From: Saccoglossus kowalevskii | Lineage: Eukaryota > Hemichordata > Enteropneusta > Harrimaniidae | Length of the DNA: 14,339 bases | Direction: 5' to 3' | NCBI RefSeq assembly: GCF_000003605.2 | Contig: NW_003133366.1 | Span: 45,356-59,694, forward strand | Part shown: in pieces, positions 7,081-14,339 of the stretch | Numbering within the stretch: the stretch's first letter is position 1 | Layout: every line of letters starts with the position of its first letter | The notes under the pieces: model-generated | Database searches by the model: none | What the model was told of the DNA's origin: nothing | What the model saw: only the letters and a program-made list of their open reading frames with translations | Translations under genes and position numbers: made by a program

Positions 7081-10000
7081 GTAAGTACAATATAGTCCAT
7101 ATATTACATATCGAAACGTTGCTGCAATGTAGCACCTGACATGGTCGTGTTCTTTGTACAATTCTCATTGTTGTGTTACTGGTGTGGATTTGACAGTATC
7201 ACCTCGTTGACTTTCAGAAAAAAATGAGATATATGTCATATATTTCATCGGGAGGCACTGACACAGTATCACATAAATACTTGTACGTCATCAAATTATT
7301 ACAGGTATTAATAGCATTCCGTTTCCACAAAAATTTGTGTCAGTTAAAATTAGTTACTGTATAGTCATGAAAAGGACCTCTCCAAGAAAAAGACATTCTT
7401 TTTTTGCGTAATCCTAACCCTGCCCTTCCACCCCTCCTCCATTTCAATTGTATATACAAATGTACTCCTCTTTGGGTCACTTATAATTATTTTGAGGGGC
7501 ATATTTAATTACTTTGGGGGGGGTGACAATGTGAAACTAACCTGACTCAAAACAGTTTAGATCTAGCTAACATTACCTGGCGGCTGAACAATATACAGTG
7601 TACGCTTTGTAATAAAATAAAAATGAACTATATACTATCACTCATCATGCAACTTTATTTCAAAACATCTATTTTCAGTTCTAAAAAACATAAGAAAAAG
7701 AAGAGAAAACGTGATGATGATGCGAATGATGAGAAAGAAGAAGATGCAGCAGCACATGGTGAGAGAACCTAGCTGATTCTTTTCCCCTCTGCAAATTTTC
7801 TACATTTAAAGCGTGGCTCTGCAATCCCTGGGATTGCACAACTTGACAAGTGATCATGGGAAATGAATGACACACCCATTGTTTACTAAGTATACAAATA
7901 TTACCGAGCTCTATACATATTCATGATGGTACACAAGAGAAAAATATAATACTTAATGCATTCTGATTATCAAAAAGAGCCATTTTGCAAAGCACTCTAA
8001 CCAGATACATCGTCATGGAGTGTGATTTGCATACCGAAATCTCATTGCCATCTTTCCTTTTTATACACTCAGAGCCACGTTTTCACAAAGTTTAACAGCT
8101 ATGAAATTTCAGGATTTTCCGTTATTAATAATTAAAGCAGTTAACATATTTGGTATATCAAAAGCATATCCGCAATAGAAGCACACATAAACAAATTATT
8201 GCGTTTATTTATATTTTTGTTGAATATTAAATATAATAAAACATGAGCAATACCAGGATCTGCCACAATACCTCAATTTTGGACATTTTAAACTGCATTT
8301 GAACTTTCATGACCCTAACTCTACCTGGTGGTCGACATGTACTTAGAGTGAGTGCATGTTCTGGGTTAGTAACAGTGGTGAGTATGATATAAATTCACTG
8401 GCAGAGTTCATGACTGACACAAGTGTGCGCTTTATAGCCCTACATGTATGGAATACAATTATAAAGATATATTTTATTTTCAGGTGGCTGGTGGACTGTG
8501 AGTTCAATAGATGAAGTACATGGTACAGTTGCAATTGAAATGAATATTAATTCATATTTATTTGCTTTGGACACTGGTATATTCTCAGTTGGAGACATGC
8601 ATATGGATGGTAAGTTCAAAACTAATTCTGTATTCTTAAAATTAAACAGCTTTAATTCTGCGTGAAATAAATTTTTATAACTTTTATTTTGATGGAGTTA
8701 CAATTGTTTTAATGTTAAAAATTCATCAAAATCAGGCATTTCTGCAATTTCGAATCTGGATCTCAGTCGTACATGGACAGATTTTGTTCAAACTTGGTAT
8801 GAACAGTGAACCTCATACATGTAGGTCCTTGATGCAACTGATGGCTATTTTGTTCTTGTGAATTTATTTCTGGAGCCATATATCTAACATGCTCTAACCC
8901 TTATGTTCAAACTTTATTTATTAAACTTGAAAACTCGTGGGGGCTATGTAATTACTTATATTCTTACAATAATGGTTAATGCCACAAAATATTTATCACT
9001 GTTGAAACACTTTGATATGAACCAGCAATATCTCATTACTTCATCTGGTGGGTCTAAATAGACTAATAGGTGTAAGCTGCCCTCATTAACTTATCACAGA
9101 CATACATTGTATACGTATTAGTTTGAATGGACTACATATTTTTCCTAGGAATAATTGAAAGTTGTTTATTGTGTTGCAATTGATATAGCCACAGAAGGTC
9201 CACATCCACCTGAGCAGTTAATAGCTGTGAGAACGTCCGAACTGCAACCTGAGGTTGCCTTGAAGTCTGGCTACGGTAAATATCTGTCTGTTGACAACAA
9301 TGGTACAGTAATTGGTCGTTCAGATGCCATTGGTCCAAGAGAAAAATGGGAACCAGTGTTTCAAGAAGTGAGTAATCTTGTAATGATGTAGCTGTGGGTT
9401 AAAAAAAACTTGAGTGTTACTTATGCCAACAGGTCTGATGATTGGTTAAGAGTTTTTTGTGGCTGACATATATGACCTTCACGAAAATGTTTGCTAATAA
9501 TTCTATGTACCTCTAGCTGTATCGTCAGCGGGAATCATCGTGAATGACGTTAAATACACAACTGGCAACGATGGCATGGTTGTATTATGAGGTACCGGTA
9601 TTTTTAGTAAGCTATGGGATGAAAAAGCAGTATTATGCGAAAATTTAGAGAAATTTGCTACAACCTGGCAATATGATAAAGAAAATGCTTGTTTAATGAG
9701 GTACATGTATGACCTACCCAACATGTGAGGAAGGGGTGGGGTGATTTTCTGTTTCACTCAATCAATAAAGCAAGCAAAACACTTCCATGTTGGAACCACA
9801 ATCAAAAAATAACTGAATGAAAAGTTACATTTTGGTTTGAATAATGTGCAGCTTTTTTGCATAAACAGGGACGTAGGGAAACACCTTAAGAAATAATATC
9901 TCAAGTGATTGTTGATGAATTGTGAGTATATGCGATAGATTCAGTGGTGTATTCAGATTGTCATGTGAAAGTGTTTTATTAGTATTCAAACAAATGTTCT

Positions 10001-13000
10001 GAATCAGTCACACTCAAAGATAAAATACCATAACAGTATTGTTATACCATTCATGTATCTGTTTCTGTTCATAAAACAACTTGTGGGTAACATTCTCGCA
10101 ACAGTTCATTAGCTAGTGCTGATCAGTGAGCAACATTTCTTATAAGATAGACGCAAGATGGTTGGCAATAATGTAAACTAAATTACGTCACAATGCAACG
10201 ACATATAAGGACCACTTTTACATGTATACAGTACCAAGTAATAACATAAAGTATAAGCAACCTATGTATAAAAACATCTCTATCAACTCCACCTGTTTTT
10301 ATGTGACCAGCCTTTCAGCAATATTTTTGCAAAATCGTCTTTGTTTAAAGACCAAAATATTACATACATAAATATTTGTAAAAAAAAAAAACTTTTTATT
10401 TTGATCATCAAATATAGACCACCTGTTTTCGAAGACCATTTTAATGAAGTTTTTTGGGTGACTGTTTTGATGAGGTTGGACTGTACAGGGTGTGGTGGGG
10501 ATATTATTTATATTTTATATATACATGTAGGGAATATAAATTTTGTTAAATATACTGTTATGCATTTTTGGTTTCTATTTTCCAGGGTAAAATGGCATTG
10601 TGTTGTTACAATGGTTGCTTTTTATCCTCCAACGATGAGGGAGAGGTCATTGCAAAAAGTCGAACCGCAGGAGAAAATGAATTTTTAAAGGTATTTAAAA
10701 AGTCCATGTGATACAGTATTTGTCTTGTATCAAATGAATAAACATTTGGTCAAATATCAGGATGTACTTCCTATGTAAATATTTTCCATTCTACAGTATT
10801 ATTTTCATAAATATATGCCATGTTACATATTTATGGCCCAGCATTACATGGATTGAAAAATAAATTGTCTCAAAATGTCCTTTTGAATAGCTAAGTGGGA
10901 GATAAAACAAAACAAAAATAATATTAATAATTAAAACAAAATTGATTGCCTAGATTGCCTTGTTTGGAGTTAAAATTAATGAATGTACATCACATAGAGC
11001 ATAGTCAAAAACAGTTTCAATTGAAAAACTTATCTTCATACTGATTTTGTGTAACAAACTTGGTAATCATTCTGCTATCCATGAGAAAGCCGTAACTGAG
11101 CAATACAAACCAGGCCAAGCATTTCTTTCACCAATAATTCACAAGCAGTAACTAAAGAAGAGACTGTTTTCCAGTGATTTCTATGCTGTCTGGCTATGGT
11201 CTTCTTGTCGCACTTTGACACAACAAATTGTTTCTTCGAACATTCGCCATTTTGTTTCACTATGATACTAGTAATAGTTTTATTAGAACTCTTTTCAGAG
11301 ACACTTGAAGGACACAGGCAGCATGTACAGTGGGACAGTAATGTTTGTCTGTGGATTATCCCTCATTGTACGTTCACATAACAATGGAAGCCATGTCTCC
11401 GGAACACTCCAGCAGTACGGGACTCAAAATGCCAGCAATTTTCTGCAATTTTCATTCTTAGTGTATGTTTATAATAATTATAATGCAGCAAATCTGCAGT
11501 GTTTTATTATCCAAAACTGTTTTTCACAAATTTAAGTTTTGATTCAGTACAGCTTATTGTGATCACCGTCATTGCGTTTGGGCTAAAACATTCAAACTCA
11601 CACTTATCGTGAACAAGATAATGACAAAGCGAAATACATCTGGGTTTTTTGAGAAAATGTTTTGTCATAAAATAATAGTTTGTTAAAGGTGCCAAGTATG
11701 AAATAATTAGGGGTTAAAAAATGACATGTGTAGAAATCAGAAGAGTACAGTAGGTCTTTTGATTATCGAGACACATTTCAATGGACTTGATTGCCGACAA
11801 TGCATGACGCATTTTTGCTATTTTTGTTGTCACGTGGTAATTATGTAAATAATGACTGTCCAGTTTGTGCAAACTTGTTCCTCTATACTCTATACTGCTT
11901 TTTAATTGTATACGCTAAATTACGGTTCTGAATGAGACAATAGACATCATCAAATTCTTCTTGCTACCTTAAACATTTGTTCTTCAATGTGTTTCATTTA
12001 TTAAAGCAAAATTACCAGTATGTTCTCACAAAAATGTTAAAATAAAATAATATAATGTAATATAATATAATGTCATGTCATGTCATATCATATATCATGT
12101 CATATCATATATCATATCATATCATATCCCTGCCTACCTACTCAGTATTTTTTTTAGGCCGTTACTGGAAAAAAACAAATATGTTTTATTTGGCCTAAGT
12201 GTACAATATCAGATTTGGCAGTATAACCACACTTAATAAATGAGAGAATATATTATTACAAAAGGCTAGTTAGTATTTGTGTTAGAGTTACCCCTGCATT
12301 TATGTGTTTATACTCCATGGATTAAGTACAATCACTGTAAAAGCAAAACCAGCAATAGACACATAACCATAATACAATGATGTTTTTGTAGGTCAAATGT
12401 TACTTTTCTATCATTGTACCTGGGTTCCATGCATCATCATCTATCATTCTAATTGATTTGTGAATTCAACCGTTTCTTAATTGCCTTAAAGTTTGTTTAC
12501 CACTAAGACTACATTGCGTTTTTTTTTTTGGTGTTTTTAGATTCGTTCTTCTGCACCCAGAGTGAAAAAAAAGAAGGATGATGTGCCAGAAGTGGACAAA
12601 GGAAATCTGAAATCATGCGAGCTTAGTTACGTGTAAGTTGTCACATCTTTTCTTTGTAAATTACATGTGAGTCAGCAATATTTTACTATTAATTAACACT
12701 GGAAGCTAAGCTACCCTGCTATACAAATTTTACTCCATATATTATGTACAGCATACAGAAGTATGTTCGTCAATGTGCCTAAGAAGGTGACTGTTGTAAA
12801 CTTGGGCACTAAATCACTGATAACTTTGTTTTGGATAAATAAATAAATAAATGGCCTACTATATGACATTATCACTTTAGTGGCTGTGATATAACTTGGA
12901 GGTTCCATTTTGTCACCAATCAGACTCTATGTAAAGTGTAACAACTTGTCACTGTAGCAAGTCTGGTAGGTCATCTGCTCAGTCAAATCAAAAGTTGTCT

Positions 13001-13781
13001 CTGTATTAGTGAGCAATTTTACTAACTTCCTGGTTGAATATATCTGAGGTTTGCAGTAATATGCAATGTAATGTTCCTATTAATGATGATAATAATCCTC
13101 AATCCTCAACCTCTGTTCATGAATGCTATACCCAGTTAGCGCTCGCTAGAATCACAAATAAGTCATAGATAAGTTATAATAATTAATATATACATGAGTA
13201 ATATGCACACCAAAAATTTGAACTAATTTGCATCAGTAATTCTCAAAGTATAAATGAAACCATTTTCTAAATTTTTCACAACAGTGGCTATGATGTCGCA
13301 CAATCTTTTGCTAGAGAATCAAGATGGTGGACATAATACCAATGCAAAGTTAAAAATCTGGGGATTGAAAAAAACGATTTTTAAACAAATGTAGAGTTGT
13401 AGAGTTCATTCTTCTGGGAACATTGTGTTGTTGCTTACCTAAAACCTACTTAATCTGATAAAGTATCTCAGTTTCCCGCTCAAATGTAATTGCATTATGG
13501 TTATTAAAGCAGCTAATTTACATAATTAATCATTTTGAGTTGTGGGATGTAAATTTCAGCAACTAGATAACTTCAAAGTTTAAAGGGTGTTGCCAGTATG
13601 CAAATCTTTCTGTGAATATCTCACCCCACCCCACCCTTGAATTCAACTTCTATCTATTTTGTTTTTGCAGCAAAAAGTTTCAAAGTTTCCAAGATCGAAG
13701 ACTGAAAGTAAACCCTGAGGACAGAGCAGACCTTAAAAAAGCAAGAAAAGAGGGAAGCCTGCATGAAACATTATTAGACAG
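7019..13781 (+). CDS. FRG1: FRG1 orthologue, 7 of probably 8 coding exons, last exon outside window
   Basis: Joined exons are 7019-7080, 7679-7758, 8484-8609, 9189-9367, 10586-10690, 12541-12632 and 13671-13781: 755 nt, or 251 residues plus AG of a split codon. Order of parts: short N-terminal [15 protein letters not shown] (human AEYSYVKSTKLVLKG), a basic nuclear-localisation run [10 protein letters not shown] (about 23-32), an acidic stretch, a fascin-like beta-trefoil (about 49-184) with [16 protein letters not shown] and [16 protein letters not shown], then a lysine-rich tail with KKKKDD and KKFQSFQD, ending HETLLD. Human FRG1 is 258 residues and ends about 11 residues after this point. 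In the known family, FRG1 is nuclear (nucleolus, Cajal bodies, speckles), found in spliceosome complexes, and bundles F-actin. The start codon follows an in-frame TAA at 7004-7006. Identity is by recall of the family sequence. Confidence 0.95.
7081..7678 (+). other. FRG1 intron 1
   Basis: A 598-nt phase-2 intron. A pyrimidine-rich stretch lies at about 7405-7445 and a G8 run at 7516-7523. No gene was seen. Confidence 0.85.
7679..7758 (+). CDS. FRG1: FRG1 coding exon 2: basic NLS and acidic stretch
   Basis: The exon encodes residues 21-47 plus one base (80 nt). Acceptor CTATTTTCAG|TT, donor CATG|GTGAGA. It holds the lysine/arginine run [11 protein letters not shown], an evident nuclear localisation signal, followed by [11 protein letters not shown]. 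Human FRG1 has the same basic-then-acidic order (KKKKSKDKKRKREEDEE), so the exon is secure although low in complexity. Confidence 0.9.
7759..8483 (+). other. FRG1 intron 2
   Basis: A 725-nt phase-1 intron with ATTTGCAT at 8025-8032 and TACATGTA at 8441-8448. Otherwise unremarkable AT-rich sequence. Confidence 0.85.
8484..8609 (+). CDS. FRG1: FRG1 coding exon 3: start of fascin-like domain
   Basis: The exon encodes the end of codon 48, residues 49-89 and one base of codon 90 (126 nt). Acceptor TTATTTTCAG|GT, donor GATG|GTAAGT. The read [19 protein letters not shown] matches WWTVTNFGEISGTIAIEM of human FRG1. [10 protein letters not shown] then matches ALDNGLFTLG. It is the first lobe of the beta-trefoil. 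Confidence 0.93.
8610..9188 (+). other. FRG1 intron 3
   Basis: A 579-nt phase-1 intron. TACATGTA lies at 8816-8823; nothing else was recognised. Confidence 0.85.
9189..9367 (+). CDS. FRG1: FRG1 coding exon 4: core of fascin-like domain
   Basis: The exon encodes the end of codon 90 and residues 91-149 (179 nt). Acceptor CAATTGATATAG|CC is a little pyrimidine-poor but phase-correct. Donor GAA|GTGAGT, phase 0. The best-conserved FRG1 block is here: [25 protein letters not shown] and [17 protein letters not shown], nearly identical to the human protein. Confidence 0.95.
9368..10585 (+). other. FRG1 intron 4
   Basis: A 1218-nt phase-0 intron. It includes TACCGGTA at 9593-9600, TACATGTA at 9702-9709, 10219-10226 and 10522-10529, and an A12 run near 10380-10391. 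No coding or RNA gene was seen. Confidence 0.85.
10586..10690 (+). CDS. FRG1: FRG1 coding exon 5: last lobe of beta-trefoil
   Basis: The exon encodes residues 150-184 (105 nt, phase 0 at both ends). Acceptor TTTCTATTTTCCAG|GGT, donor AAG|GTATTT. It reads [17 protein letters not shown], then [17 protein letters not shown], equivalent to GKMALLASNSCFIRCNE and AKSKTAGEEEMIK of human FRG1. Two adjacent cysteines (CC) replace LA in the human protein. Confidence 0.93.
10691..12540 (+). other. FRG1 intron 5
   Basis: The largest FRG1 intron, 1850 nt, phase 0. A less AT-rich block lies at about 11090-11460 with no recognised homology. A pentanucleotide microsatellite lies at about 12050-12127. No nested gene was identified. 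Confidence 0.85.
12050..12127. repeat. Pentanucleotide microsatellite, TCATA/TCATG and TAATA units
   Basis: Tandem variants of TAATA pass into TCATG and TCATA units over about 78 bp within FRG1 intron 5. The array is imperfect, with unit sequence changing along its length. Confidence 0.9.
12541..12632 (+). CDS. FRG1: FRG1 coding exon 6: lysine-rich linker
   Basis: The exon encodes residues 185-214 plus two bases of Val215 (92 nt). The acceptor follows a long T tract (TTTTTTTTTGGTGTTTTTAG). Donor TACGT|GTAAGT. The read [20 protein letters not shown] then [10 protein letters not shown] aligns with IRSCAERETKKKDDIPEEDKG of human FRG1. The KKKK patch is a second nuclear-localisation candidate. 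Confidence 0.93.
12633..13670 (+). other. FRG1 intron 6
   Basis: A 1038-nt phase-2 intron with ATTTGCAT at 13226-13233 and ATGCAAAT at 13598-13605. A CACCCCACCCCACCC stretch lies just before the acceptor tract. No gene was seen. Confidence 0.85.
13671..13781 (+). CDS. FRG1: FRG1 coding exon 7: C-terminal conserved tail
   Basis: The exon completes Val215 and encodes residues 216-251 plus two bases (111 nt). Acceptor TTTTGTTTTTGCAG|C, donor GACAG|GTAAAC. It carries [29 protein letters not shown], almost the same as human FRG1. The human protein then has about 11 more residues. No sequence like them is present up to 14339, so the final exon lies right of the window. Confidence 0.94.
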
Positions 13782-14339
13782 GTAAACTTCGGTGATATTC
13801 TATTAATAACTAATTTGCATATGAATTCTTATTTTTTTATTCTTAGCCATAGTACATATGTTTACATTTTTGCTGGATTTTATTCTCACTGATTTATCTC
13901 TTCTGCAAAAATAAATTGCAATTGAAAATAAAGTGGTAATCTACATTACTTTGAAATTAATGCAAATATGTTTAGTTACCATGGAGATGAGGTACTCCAT
14001 GCTGTCACCCCAAAGAATAGTTGCTAGTTCTAATCCATTTTGTGTTTGATCAAGATTAGTTTGATAGTAATAAATTATGACAATTGAATCAACAACATCA
14101 AATTCGAGAATATTATATTGTATGAACAATTATAGATGTTTTTTACCTTGCCTGTAATCAGTGTTCTCCCCAGGCCTTTCAAGCACTGCGAGCCTGCGTC
14201 ACTTAGACAAACAGCCGCGTCGCTTTTGTTTCGCCCGCGATCCTTGAAATCCTGCCCGCGATGCTTATTCACGTTGTATTGTTTACAAGTGTCAGCCTCG
14301 TCTAGCACATCTTTAAAACATAACATGTATTGATCGAAA
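13782..14339 (+). other. FRG1 intron 7 (partial)
   Basis: The phase-2 intron after exon 7 runs off the window. ATTTGCAT lies at 13813-13820 and ATGCAAAT at 13960-13967. The repeat-like GC-richer block from 14159 is described separately. Confidence 0.8.
14159..14339. repeat. GC-richer repeat-like block with transposon-end-like start, truncated by window edge
   Basis: Composition shifts at about 14159 from AT-rich intron to CpG-rich sequence (GCGAGCCTGCG, GCCGCGTCGC, GCCCGCGATCC). The block begins CAGTGTTCTCCCCAGG, and that word recurs at 5522 and, reversed, at 3987. CAGTG starts are common in hAT-type transposon ends. No transposase is visible, and only one end is in the window. Confidence 0.45.

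Noticed and set aside
6832-7161. 109-codon minus-strand frame across the FRG1 start region
   Set aside because: It lies antisense to the FRG1 promoter and exon 1 and has no domain; a chance open frame.
11075-11260. Minus-strand frame with a cysteine/lysine-rich peptide in FRG1 intron 5
   Set aside because: Only 61 codons, no motif I recognise; kept only as part of the unexplained block 11090-11460.
4126-13090. ATGATGA words in introns that resemble snoRNA C boxes (for example near 4126 and 13083)
   Set aside because: No D box (CTGA) with terminal pairing at a proper distance was found.
14136-14333. Open frame that could be the FRG1 final exon
   Set aside because: It is in phase with exon 7 through the acceptor at 14173, but the residues have no likeness to the conserved FRG1 C-terminus (RAKLKADRYCK in human) and the block looks repeat-derived.

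Overview
The window looks like nuclear DNA from an invertebrate animal. It is AT-rich (roughly two thirds A+T by eye), and its two genes are split by GT-AG introns of about 0.1 to 1.9 kb. The abundance of short palindromic words (TACATGTA, TACCGGTA) and of TAATTTGCATA-like words recalls marine invertebrates such as hemichordates, lancelets or lophotrochozoans. This taxonomic guess is weak. No prokaryotic, viral or CRISPR features were seen.

Two conserved protein-coding genes lie head to head. On the minus strand, from about 6486 down to the left edge, is the N-terminal half of a PDZD8 orthologue, an ER-anchored SMP-domain lipid-transfer protein of membrane contact sites. Seven coding exons join in a single frame to give 373 residues: a membrane anchor, the complete SMP domain, a C2-like segment and the first part of a PDZ domain. 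The remaining exons lie off the left edge. On the plus strand, from 7019 to the right edge, is an orthologue of FRG1 (FSHD region gene 1), a nuclear, spliceosome-associated and actin-bundling protein with a fascin-like beta-trefoil. Seven coding exons give 251 residues plus two bases of a split codon. Only the last short exon, about 11 residues in human FRG1, is missing.

The 532 bp between the two start codons is the only GC/CpG-enriched patch near a gene start. It holds two oppositely oriented YY1-like GCCAT/ATGGC motifs, two TCTCGCG motifs and two abutting small uORFs on the FRG1 side, so a shared bidirectional promoter is the natural reading. The proteins are not known to work together (one is ER/contact-site, the other nuclear), so any functional meaning of the pairing is inference.

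The rest is intron. It carries simple repeats (an A-rich tract, a 14-C run, a TCATA/TCATG pentanucleotide array), several hairpins and palindromes, three copies of a CAGTGTTCTCCCCAG-type motif that may mark ends of old DNA transposons, and a GC-richer repeat-like block at the right edge. I saw no tRNA, rRNA or snoRNA gene and no intact transposase or reverse transcriptase. The unusual points are the gene pairing, the promoter layout, the intron-rich PDZD8 structure and the strong excess of a few 8-bp words. I found no clear sign of a wholly new system.
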